64,000 nt of DNA from Enoplosus armatus (taxonomy: Eukaryota > Chordata > Actinopteri > Centrarchiformes > Enoplosidae), in assembly GCF_043641665.1 (NCBI RefSeq), contig NC_092191.1, positions 14,849,501 through 14,913,500 of the forward strand, given 5' to 3'. The notes beneath the pieces are model-generated. The model was not told where the DNA came from. It saw nothing but the letters and a program-made list of their open reading frames with translations, and did not search any database. Each line of letters begins with the position of its first letter. The stretch's first letter is position 1. The translations under genes were made by a program, and so were the position numbers. Positions 51,798 through 62,515 of the stretch are shown here, piece after piece.

Positions 51798-52030
51798 TGT
51801 TTATGTTAGTGTTAATTGGTAAAGGCACTTTGATGAGAGGAAAACCAATTTCACCTAACAAGGCGGCTCTCTTGCATTCTATCTTTCACAAACTAGTCAG
51901 GAACAAATATATAATTTGGTTTGAACCATAGCACCCAATTAAGCATATCAGGATAACTTTGAAAATGTCAAAACAAAGTAGTTCATATTGTTCCCCCAAT
52001 TCCAATAACATTTTATCATGTTTTGTTCAT
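51798..52030. other. unique sequence before the hairpin
   Basis: Nothing recognised. Confidence 0.5.
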
Positions 52031-52105
52031 TCCACGAGTCCACGTCCGTCTGTTCATCGCCATGTTTATCCCGTGGAGATGAACAGACGGATGTGGACAA
52101 ATGGG
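52031..52105. ncRNA. candidate RNA hairpin with microRNA-precursor geometry
   Basis: The arm 52038-52058 (GTCCACGTCCGTCTGTTCAT then C) pairs over all 21 positions with 52078-52098, with one G-U pair (52044 with 52092) on the plus-strand transcript. A single G/A mismatch follows (52059/52077), then five more pairs (CCATG with CGTGG) and a 7-nt loop (52065-52071). Outside the main stem a 3x3 internal loop is followed by 3-4 more pairs, giving about 75 nt in all. These proportions (a long stem with one mismatch and a small apical loop) are those of animal pre-miRNAs. I do not recognise either arm as a known microRNA. Alternatives are a fold-back remnant of a transposon, or a chance duplication-inversion. 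The strand is undecided; pairing is good for both, but the G-U on the plus strand would become an A/C mismatch on the minus-strand RNA, favouring plus. Confidence 0.45.
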
Positions 52106-54512
52106 CATAAAGTTCCCACCAACAGCCACCTTTTGCACTGAGGGGACAATAGGCCAGAGATGACTAAACTGACCAGTCAATCAACGGCACAAAGTGACAT
52201 TTTGTCTTTCCGGTTCCCCCGCTGCCCTGTTCACCTCATCTGCTCGTTCTTCAACCATTTTCACCCCACATGGCTACAGATGGCCAAGGAGATGAAGAAT
52301 ATTGAGGTTTTGTCACAGATCTGCCAGTATCTCATCTACCCTTGTTTTCCTTTCTTCCTTTATTGACACAACATACAAAAATGGCCTTTCTCTTCTGACC
52401 ACCTCTCCTCTTTTTCTATTTCTCTCCCACTTGCTTTCACTGAGGCCTAATTACATGGTGGACAGAGTAATCGATAAAGGAGAGAGTGAAAGTCCCCAAC
52501 AGGCAGCTTGAGGACCCTCTTAACTCTCTTCAGTCGGCCCTTCTCATACTTACACTTGCACACTAGTGAGTCATCTTGACTTTTTGCAGAAATTGAAGCC
52601 ATGCTTGCCTATTCCCATAGCGGACTCTATGCTGCATAAACAGAGGAAGTGCATTACACTTTACCCCAGGGCAGAGAAAATACACATCTCTTGGAAAAAA
52701 AGCTGTGCTGCCTTCATGTTGTTGCTATGCAAATGGTGATGGACCACATTCATTTTTGATCTTATGTGTATTTATACACCCTGTTGTTCTGCTGGCCATG
52801 TTGTTGAAATACTGTATCACATGTCAGTAGACGACAACACTGTAATTCTGACAAGCTTAAAAGACTGTGACAATGTGGCTGTCGAGTTAGCAGCAGTTCA
52901 CCTAACATGTATGTTTCGATTTCACAGACATATTCTTCACTCCTTTTTTATGTAGCACAGCTTGTATTAGAATAATTACAAAGGAGGATGTTGAGTGCGT
53001 AATGGTCCGTGGTAATGTTAGCCAGTTGTGTAACTGTCCAAAGCATCTCAAAAAGTATTTATAGCCAGCAAAGTATTAAAGATTTTATGGGGTCATTTTA
53101 TAAAAAATATTTGAAGCTGATATCAATGAGATTAAATTACAAACAGCAACACTTACATGCTGCATCATTTTCTGTCAGTCCCTCATGCATAGCTGGGCAA
53201 TTTGAATTGTGAAAATAGCTTCCCCACTTAGAATGAAAACTACTATGTGGAGGGGTAATTGCGTGGTTTGATTTCATGGAAATCTCAGATATATTAGCTA
53301 GCAGCTTATAGACACCATCAAATCATTACTATTAGGCTGGCATACTGTATATGTCAGTAAGAGAGGTATACGTAGCTATGAAGGTAAAGCAACAGAATAA
53401 ATTAGATGAGATTTTTTTACTAATCTTTTCCTATACGATAGTTAATCTCTCAAATAGATTCATTTTATAGACAATGGATCAGTGGTGGGATGAAAGGATG
53501 GATGTCCTCAGCCTCTGACTGTATCTTTCAGTCTCAGTATAGATTTCCTGTTTGAATTGTGGTCCAACTTTTACATTTTGCCTTCCCTGAAAGACAGGAT
53601 TGATGTAAACTAAATATTCACAATGCATGTTTCATTACTCAGAGTTAATTGGGCAACATTTTCAACTTTTCAAGTTCATTCTGACTTATAAAAGACAAAA
53701 TGAGTGTATCGATGGTCTCACAAATGAGGATATTTTGCAGTATTGTGTTTCAGAAAACAAACGATAAAAATGACATTAAATCAACTGTCCTTCCATTGGC
53801 TGGAACTTGTATGCAGCTCTACAGCTTAATCTTTTTTTTTTTTTACAAGTGCGCCTCTAATTAACTCTGAATGACCTTTATTGTAAGACAGAATTTCAAT
53901 AACCATCATTTGAAACACGCACCTTTACAAACTGAAGTGTAATTTGCTGAATTTGGGCAGCAGGGAGTTCATGAGTTCTCAAGAACAATAACAAGTCCAT
54001 TGAAAATCGCCACAAAACAAGAACTTTGCTTTGTTTTGTTTATTTTTTAGGCAGAAGGACCTTGTAGCCTTGAGAAATGTAGTTTGCATGAGGTCACAAT
54101 TGCTAATTCATGTATGTCTAATTTTAGTTGTGTGTCGATGGAGAGCAACGGCTCCTGCAGTGGGATGAGGGTTTTTTGTGACACTTGGCAACAGACAGTT
54201 TTTCCAAATTAATAGTGAACTGGTTATAATGCTATACAATATTTCACTTTTAAAGCTGTAGTTTTGGGCAGATGTGTAACATTACACAGCTTGTCGGGAT
54301 CACTGAAATAACATTCACAGAGACAAACACATTTCATTTTAGAATTTTTATTAAATTGATTTAGTGCAGGTTACATAATGTGGACTCTATTCATTTTACT
54401 ATTGTAGGCCTTGGTTCATGAGTTGCCATAGCAACTTGTTGTTTTGTTACTTCTTGAGGTGGTTGCAATATTGATGTGATTTAATTTGCCTATAATAGAA
54501 AAACAAGACTGA
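52106..54512. other. unique non-coding sequence, no gene seen
   Basis: No gene recognised. A run of 13 T lies at 53832-53844. Confidence 0.5.
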
Positions 54513-54796
54513 GAGTCTACATGCTGTGTGCCTCTGTGAGGCTGTATGTAGGCACAGTGGTGTTTTAAGCTAAATGCTAAAGATGGATGTTTACCGTGTT
54601 CACCATCTTAGTTAGCATTTGTGCACACACAACATTTGCTAATTAGCACTTAACACAAAATACAGCTGAGGCTGATGAGAATGTCGTTAGTTTGGCAGGT
54701 ATTTGTAAACCAAAGTATTGGACAAATTAAACTTGTTGGTGGCACTAAATAACAAGTCAGGGGATCACCAAGGTCTTCGGATACATTGTCTGGGAA
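54513..54796 (+). repeat. F2 interspersed repeat, left part (split by a LINE)
   Basis: Begins 'gagtctacatgctgtgtgcc' and runs through 'gtgttcaccatcttagttag', 'tttgctaattagcacttaac', 'gctgaggctgatgagaatgt', 'aaaccaaagtattggacaaa' and 'caagtcaggggatcaccaag', the ordered phrases of a percomorph repeat known to me. It stops abruptly at about 54796, where a LINE 3' end begins. The family continues on the other side of the insertion at 55510. Confidence 0.8.
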
Positions 54797-55509
54797 ATCA
54801 GAATCACAATCAGTTTTATTGGACACGTATGTGTACCCATATGAGGAATTTGACTCCGGTTTTAAGTTGCTTTCAAAGTACTTACACACAGTTCCAAGAA
54901 CGATTTACAGGAAGATAGAAATAGAAATACAACTAAAAACAAGCCTGAGCAAAAATAAGCTGAACAAAGATAGGTAAAACTAAACATAAACATTAACATT
55001 AACTATTATGTACAAAGTGACAATTGTAAATAATAGAGCAAAGAAATAAATATTGAATGGATATACATGAAGTGGGTGTCTATGTACAGTATATATATGC
55101 ATGTATACGTGGTTTATATACAGTATAGCATGCAGGATTTCCACTGACAAGTGGGGGCTGGCACAACGAGCTGGGTGAGTTTAGATGATGGTGCTGAATG
55201 CCGAGGTGAAAACCACAAACAGGATCCTTGCGTATGTCCCTGGGGAGTCGAGGTGTTACAGGATGTAGTGCAGTCCCATGTTGACTGCATGTTGTAGTCC
55301 TGCAGGCCTCTCCACAATGACACAGGGTCCTTCTGTCCCCACTCCTGTAGGCCTCCCCCTTGGCCTGACGAAGCTGCCTGAGTTTAGCTGTAAACCAGGG
55401 ATTCTTGTTGTATGTGCTGAACGTTTTAGACCTCACAAAAGCTGATGTAAGACGTCACAGTGCCAGTGAGTTCATTGAGGTCTGTATCTGCAGCCTCAGA
55501 TAGACTCAA
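54797..55509 (-). mobile_element. Jockey/L2-type LINE fragment inserted in F2, minus strand
   Basis: The 3' end of the element is at the low-coordinate side: on the minus strand it finishes with '...ccaataaaactgattgtgat' then TCTGATT, the usual end of this fish LINE. The 3' UTR phrases 'gaggaatttgactccggttt' and 'acgatttacaggaagataga' (plus strand) cover 54797-55030. A short AT-rich patch (55080-55130) separates this from the coding remnant at 55131-55503. The copy is only about 710 bp: it is 5'-truncated and also internally deleted. Its insertion splits the older F2 copy, so it is younger than F2. Confidence 0.85.
55131..55503 (-). pseudogene. broken LINE ORF2: pre-RT linker joined to RT motif A region
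   Basis: Read on the minus strand from 55503, the first block is AADTDLNELTGTVTSYISF followed by CE. A one-base shift leads to KTFSTYNKNPWFTAKLRQL and RQAKGEAYRSGD. A second shift gives LWRGLQDY. These are the linker between endonuclease and reverse transcriptase in Jockey/L2-type fish LINEs. The frame then jumps directly to GLHYIL*HLDSPGTYARIL and FVVFTSAFSTII, which is RT motif A. Most of the linker and the first RT motifs are therefore deleted. In the family motif A reads FVDFSSAF; here the catalytic aspartate is valine. A further shifted block, SKLTQLVVPAPTCQWKSC, follows. Two frameshifts, a stop and the deletion make the copy dead. The start lies outside the copy. The open frame 55080-55436 covers only parts of this. 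Confidence 0.85.
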
Positions 55510-55650
55510 CATGAATGTCTGAACTAAGTGCCACGGCAATCCAATAGTTGTTTAGAGATTTCAGTTAAGCCCAAAGTAATGGACAGAATGACCAGGTGGC
55601 CGAGAAGATGCTGCCATCCCTCAAGCCACACCACTAGCATGACTAAAAAT
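55510..55650 (+). repeat. F2 interspersed repeat, right part
   Basis: Resumes with 'catgaatgtctgaactaagt' and continues 'ggcaatccaatagttgttta', 'gagatttcagttaagcccaa', 'gatgctgccatccctcaagc' and 'cactagcatgactaaaaat', the expected continuation of F2 after the LINE insertion. The family's GGACCGACC run is decayed here to 'ggacagaatgacc'. Confidence 0.75.
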
Positions 55651-57249
55651 CTTGCGTCCTGTGTCCTTAAAGCCAGTGTTTTTTTGTGTTGTCAGATACT
55701 TTTCATGATGCATGACTATATACCTTTATATAAAGAAAAATCAAGATCAAGTTTCCTTGATGAAGTTGATGAAACTCAAATGCAGATAGTGGGTCAGCTT
55801 CAGTTTACCAGCAGATGTATCCAACAATTACACTATAAAACCAACTCCTGTTAAAAGACTGTGACCTATTCTCAGTGTGTCTTGCTCTTGTTACTGGCAG
55901 CCATAGGAGAGAGGAGAGAGAGAAGAAAGAGTGGCCAACAAAGCTTTCTCATTGAGGGGTTTCGATGATCCAGAGGATTTGGATGTCTCTTGGTTAAAAA
56001 ACTGCACAAACCTGTAATTCATCCTCACATACACAGGCACACTTTCCACATGTCTTGCAATTGTAATTCTGTATGAAAAATGTAATTGTTTCAGTGAGTG
56101 ATCCAGCTCCTGTGGGTACAGTGGTCAAACATCAAGTACAGGAATGATTTCAGTTTTAACAGGTTGCCTCCCTGATAATATAATCCCAAATTCATCAACA
56201 TCCTTTTCATCTATTTTTTAGCCAGAGTGACTCAAGTGTCTCATCTCAGTGAATCATCGCTGATAGTCATTTGGCTCCCTCTCGGCCCCATCTTTGTTCT
56301 GGCCTCGTCTTAAAGGCTGAACATGGGTGTTCTGACGCTACAGGATGAGAAGAGAGCACAGAGGCAGAGCTAATTAAAGAAGGCAAACTTCAGCGGCCTT
56401 GTCTCACTCTCATTGACCTTTATCAAAACACTGGCATTCTTGTCGTGCAGATTCTGGCACACACCACTGCTAGCAGTGTAGGGGGAAGAGGTAAACAAAC
56501 ACAGCCTCATTAGATTTCACCAGAGACTGTCCTATCACCCCGGTAATCTTGTGATGCTTAACAACCACTGGGGATTTAAAGCTGTGGATGGGTTAATGGA
56601 TGCATCACTGATGCCAATAAATTGCAAGTGACATTTCATATCAATAGATACAAACAACCAAAGGTAATCAAACAGTTTGAAATACTTAATCATATGACCT
56701 TCAAAGCTGACCTTCTTTCTGCTTGATATAACTCTATATTTTCTTTGTTTTTTGCTGTGTCCTCTTCAACATATCATTACTTTTTTTTGACTCACTAAAC
56801 TGGCGGTTGCACTGTGTCTATGACAAGTAGTGAGATGAGGAAAAGCATGTAAGGTTAAAAATTGTATTTTATTATATTATATTTTATAATTAATTTATTA
56901 AGGCTAGACCACTAAGGTTATAGACAATTAAAAAGACAAGTCCAAATTATTTAGACAGTTTGGGAAATGATTAATGCTAGTGGGCAGGTGTATATAGTGA
57001 GAGGCTAATTAGGGTAATGAGGGGCAGGTGACTGAGAAACGAGTGAAAGAAATATTCAAAAATAACTGCATTCCATTTAGCTGGTTCAGTTTCAGGGTCT
57101 TGGTATCTTGGTGTCATGGCTTACTGGGACACTTGAATACAACAGAGCCATCGTTAGTTATTAGTAACACCTGTGCTTTTCCTGCTATGACAAGTCAAAA
57201 TGTCTGCTCTGAAAAAGGTTTCTTGAACATTTTCATTCTATAGCCCTAC
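55651..57249. other. unique non-coding sequence, no gene seen
   Basis: No gene recognised. The stretch 56370-56490 ('ctaattaaagaaggcaaact', 'cattgacctttatcaaaaca') has a conserved-element look. An AT-rich patch with repeated TTATATTATATTTTATAA lies at 56866-56900. Confidence 0.5.
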
Positions 57250-57490
57250 TGCTTTGCAGGATCGCGGGGGGTCTCGAGCATCCTGCAGAGCCAAACATAA
57301 ATCAACATATAATCCTATGGGCAATTTAGAGTATCCAATTCACCTGTCCTGCATGACTGAACAGCAGGATGATACGGGAGCACCCAGAGGAGACGCATGT
57401 GAACACGGGCAACATGCAAATTCCACGCAGAAAGGTCCCAGTCGGCCCTGTTTGTGTTCAGACCCCCTGCTGTGAGGCTAACCACTGAGG
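57250..57490 (-). repeat. SINE, nearly full length but degraded, minus strand
   Basis: Read on the minus strand: 'cctcagtggttagcctcaca' (tRNA-like head), then 'gggacctttctgcgtggaat', 'ttgcatgttgcccgtgttca', 'ctctaaattgcccataggat' and 'gagaccccccgcgatcctgc'. The order matches the SINE at 1905-2165. The B box normally read as GGTTCGAATCC is damaged ('gggtctgaacac'), so the internal promoter is dead. The open frame 57254-57475 is a shadow. Confidence 0.8.
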
Positions 57491-60400
57491 AAACATGCCA
57501 TCCTGATGAGACTGATACTGTGGAAATTTAAATTATGCTGAACTGCCCAGCCCAAACATTAAACAGTAATTATTACAGACCTTTTAGATTTTATTTTTCT
57601 AGATTTATTTCTTACGTTAATGAATGAAAAATATGTTTTTTTAAAAACTAAACATATGTGGATTGTAAATAACCAGTTGGAAGAATGTAGACGTTTCACT
57701 AGATTAAATATTTTATTTATTATACTGAGACAATACTGCTGGCCAATCTGATGTCACTGTTGTCCCATATGACTGGTATAGTATTATGGTATAGTACTGG
57801 TATGATATTGATATAAGGAACCAAGCAATTATTTTGAAAGAACAGAAGAAACTGAAGCCGAACAGAGTAAAACCTGACCTCTTCGTAGACAATCTTTGCA
57901 GTAGGTGTAGGTTCAGGGTTATATTCAACTTTGGTAAGAATAAACAAAAATAAACATAAAAATATCAATACAATAACTCACTTATGGTTTGATTATTCAG
58001 TTATATTGCTTGGGGAAAAGGTCCCAGGAGTGCAGAGTCTGACAGGAGGAAACAGTGTGTGGTTGTTCCTACTCATGGAGTCCATGCTGCTGAGGGAATG
58101 AATTACAGCATAGCCTTTCACCTGGACTGTTCCCTCAGCACCTTAGCCTAGACATCACTCTGACCTCAGCCAGCCACCACTGTAGATCAGCCATGGGGAA
58201 GAGATAACTCACACTCGCAACACTCTGTGTCACAGAGTTTGAGTCATTATCCTCAAGCTCAGAAAGTGATACTTCCCACGAACACAAGCAATTTAATTAT
58301 AGTTTTTCAGCCTCTTCATTGCTTTATGTTTGCTCTTTCTTATGTCTCTTTCACCAGTGCTGCTGGATAAACTCCTTGTCAAGTCATTGCCACTTTGTGA
58401 CACATCTTCAGGTCGGCTGTCTAGGTAGACAACCAAAGTAAGTGATGAATGGTGAGATTTCTGCATCTTCTCAAGCTCTGACTCAACCGAAGAGGGACAT
58501 CACTTGCCCTTGGCAAATATTTGCAGGGCGGTACAATTATATTTGGGGTTCTGTTCATACTTGGAGTACTACCTATTTGCATTTTGGGACTCCACACCTC
58601 TTGGACAAGAAATGTTTTAGTAGGAGCTGACTTGCAGCCTCTTTCTGTTTTGTAATTACAGCTTTCGATTTTCCCAAGGACACAATAAACAAAACAAAGA
58701 GCAAAACACAACACAAAATGTAACAAATAGAAAAGGATATACATACATTCTTATATACGTTCCATACATATGCTGTGTGATGTGAAACCACCAGTGTAGC
58801 CACTTGAACACTGTCATCCAATTCTGAAGCAAACTAGCCTTAGCGTTGTAATCATCAAAGAAAATGAAAAGAAAAATGTCACAAAACCCTTCTCTAATTT
58901 CATACAATAACACAAACTCAAGGGCACCGAAGAAGAGAAAAGGTACAGACAGACCATGGGGAGAAACAAAGAATACTTTTGTTATATTTTTCCAAGATAC
59001 AAAGTTGTCTCAGAGCAGAAATCAAGCATCACAAATATGCTGAAGATTTTAGGTTTAAGGTGCTGACAATGAACCACAATGTCTCTGGTTTGAATCTGGC
59101 AAGAAACCTTTGTTGCATGTCTATTCCAATCTCTCTCTCACTTTTCCAATTAAAAAAATAATGTGAGTGCTGTGTTGTGACTTTCTATTTGGCCCATTTT
59201 TGCTGCTATTTATTTCTGTGTGTTATCCACAGGATCTATAGCCTGAGCTAACGTCCATGACAACCTTACGTAAAAAAAAAAATATATATATTATTATCTA
59301 ATGTCGTGCTTTAAACATCCACTAAACTGTGGATTTGATTGATTTTGAGTATTTTACTGCTTTAAACATGTCCATGTCATCGCTCTAATATAAGCCGGCC
59401 CCGTTCAGCTTTGCTTTTTATCTAAATGTGAAACCTTGTGTAGCACTAAATTGTGGCAAGCCAGCCATTAATATCTTCATCATGGGAGCGGACACTTCCT
59501 GTTCACATCACATACATACTATAAGGACAGGAATTGAGGAAGCTTTTAAGTGAGCTTCTAGACAGAGCAAACATGTCTCTTTGTGTCTCTCACATCAAGT
59601 CGACAGGAATTCAATAATTCTGGGGTCTCATTAAGTAACAATTTACCTGCTGTAACGTGTCAGGAGCACATCTGCAGTGAAAGCCCCTTAGCACACCAAG
59701 TCTGGAGTGCAGCACAAGCTGCAGCAGCACCAGCAGTTATTGTTCATGCAGCACCTCACCTTGGTGCCCAGTGCTCCACAATTCTTATTCAGAGAGAGAC
59801 TTTCTCACAGCTACTGCGCCTCCCATCCCTTTGCTTTGCCACTGACGAAAAAAAGAGAGGAAATCAATGAAACCAAGGATCAATATGACTCCTCCACTGC
59901 CAAGCCCATCTGCTCCCCTTTTAAAAGATGATGTAAAGTTCAACTGTGAAAATAGCTGCATTCTGACATTAATTCTTCCCACCAATGGTTGTAATTCATT
60001 ATGAGCAAAACGTCCTTTGAAAGTGGACAAAAAACAAAGCTTAATACAAAGCTAAATACTTGGTGCTGCATATCCGCCTGATAACATAATCCATTCTATA
60101 ATAACGGATTTCTGCACTTTTTGAATTCAATTTACTTTTAAGGTCTTCCACTCACGGAGTCACCTGAGCCCCCTGACATTTTGTCCAGAGGGCTTCATGC
60201 TCTGATAAGAGAACCAATGCAGAAAAAGTTCTTCTGAAAGGACACACTCGGAGAATCATGCAAAGTACCTAAGAAGATCATATGTTTCTTTTCTTTAAGC
60301 TTGTCAAGCACCCTTTGTTTTTTCTTTGTTGGTAAACCAATATATCACAGTACAGTATCTTAAAAAATACACATTATATGCCTGTTGTGATTCAACCTTC

Positions 60401-62361
60401 ACGCGTCAAAATTCATACCTTTCCCCGAATATTATCTCACACTCCCTTTTATCTTCATTGTAACCAGGCATAGCATTTGTAACTGTTATCTCTGTTACGC
60501 AATGAAAGATGGTGTTGTGTCAAAGCTGACTTTATTTAGAATGAAAGAGAAGAAGGAAGAGGCATGGCACATATACTGTCAAAGAATAATTCACTGAGAC
60601 AATAAACTAGAAACAACACACAAGTGGTGTATAACCATATACTGCACAGATTGATGTAAATGAAAAAACAACAATTAAAATGTCTTCATTACGTCCATTC
60701 ATCCATCAATAAATACTCTACTGGCAGCAGTGTTGTGATCCCTTCCATTTATTCAATAGTGTTCCAGCCAGAAATAACTTGTTTTATGTTATCACAGCAG
60801 ACCATTTTTACTCACTTTGCTGCCTCTCCTGATACACCCAATTAAAGACCCCATGTCACATTTTGACAGGTATATTCACAGATGTGATTGCAGGGTTTGA
60901 AATAAAAATGAAAGATATCGGCGTGTGTTGACAAATTTTTTAAAAAATATCCACAACATCACAAAAGATTAATGAGTTTTCAGCCCTTACGCTAAGCTAA
61001 GCTGATGTCTGAATTTAGAGAATTTGTGTCCTGTGTCCCATCGATTAAAGATCTGTCAATTAATTTGGGAGTTCCAAAGCTCCATTTTTGAACTTGTTAC
61101 ATTTACATTGTCACGACCGACGGTGAATTTCAATGCTGTGGATACCAAGCACAGGGCTTGATATCTGTTTTTTTACTGATGTACTCTCAGCATGCTTTTA
61201 GAAGTTATCAATCATACATGACATATTAGGTTGCCTCGTTTCTGTGTCCACTTTGAATGCAGTAGATCTAATGTGTATGATTAAATTGAATTAAAACACA
61301 AATGATGGTTTAATACTTGGAATTGGAATAATGTTATCCAAGTTACATAAGTGTAATAGTTACTTGAGGTGTCCCTATCTTGAGTCAGCAAATTGGCATG
61401 CACACTCAGCCACAATCTCCAGTAATTACATTCTCCTATGTAATGCTTGCGGGGTAGCCTTTGTGAACTGGACTGACCCAGTCTAATGTTTTCCTACTTT
61501 TATCCCTCGAGGCGCTGACTACTTCCTGTGTCTCCTCAGACAAGCTGTGTTAAGATATGGCTATAGGTGATTGATTGAATAATCCTCTGCACCCCTTATC
61601 TCAGCCTACTTCATCACTGCATCCAACCTCCAGAGCAAATCTCCATATCTCCTCACACTAAAAGATGGGCTACAGGTGAAAACAGTGCTTCTAGTCTATC
61701 TCCGAACGTCTCTCTCTCTCACTCATTTTCCTGTCACTTCACTTTGTCTTTAGTGTTTTCTCACATATGGTTCAGTGAATTCACACACACTGCATGCATT
61801 ACTTAACAAGAAGCCATTCTACTGTCGGATAGTTTCTCTAATTTATTATCACCTTCTGTGAAATGCCACCCTACCCACTCAGACATGCCATTAACACAAC
61901 AACCTAAATGTCAGTGTAAAACCTAGCAGGCTTCCTATTGAAGAAATAGGGTCAAATTATAGGATTGATTTTTTTCTTCCAGCTGTTGGCCTTTTTTCCC
62001 CACCATGTGGCCTTGTGCAGAGGCCCGTCTTTTCATTCTCATTACAGGCATTGAAGACAGACAGTACAAATCAATGCTTGACTCCTCACTTTAACCTTGG
62101 AATGTCATTAGTGTCTGCACATTAAAGCCAAGCTTGACTTGAGCTAATTTAGCTAAATGAGGATATCTCCCAGCTGAGATGGAAAGATGAAGGGGAACCT
62201 TGGCAACGTGATATTTGGATTCATTGTAAAACACTTTGGGCTACAGTATAAGACACACATGGCATTCACGGTTTGTAGTTTGTTTTATGCATTAGAGTTG
62301 TACTATCTGAAGAAAAATATTTTTTTATGTGCACTGTGGTTTGATATGAATGTTTTGATGT
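57491..62361. other. unique non-coding sequence, no gene seen
   Basis: No exon recognised. Minor items: an imperfect 'ggtatagta' triplication at 57773-57815, an A11 run followed by TATATA at about 59271-59290, and an isolated 'gctaagctaagct' at 60991 that may be a scrap of F1. Overlapping open frames at 58421-58913 and 59583-60030 show no motif. Confidence 0.45.
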
Positions 62362-62515
62362 GAGCTGTTTCCCTCTGCTTTCAGTTTCAGTTTATGCTAA
62401 GCTAGGCTAACCAGCTGCTGGCTATAGCTTAATTTCTAACGTACAATGGTATGTAACGTACAATATTTGCATGTAACTCTTAAAGAAAGCAAATAAGTGT
62501 ATTTGCCAAAATGTT
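62362..62515. mobile_element. F1 inverted-repeat element, copy 5, right end only
   Basis: Begins 'ctgtttccctctgctttcag', carries the core 'tatgctaagctaggctaacc' then 'agctgctggctatagct', and ends 'aaagaaagcaaataagtgta' with 'tttgccaaaatgt', the right terminal repeat of F1. The left half is missing. A small local duplication of 'gtacaat' phrases ('taacgtacaatggtatgtaa', 'cgtacaatatttgc') interrupts it. Confidence 0.75.

Noticed and set aside
59088..59110. GGTTTGAATCTGG resembling a tRNA B box
   Set aside because: No matching A box, acceptor stem or cloverleaf could be drawn around it.
60985..61010. GCTAAGCTAAGCT phrase like the F1 core
   Set aside because: Only about 13 bp match and no further family sequence flanks it, so it is not called as a copy.
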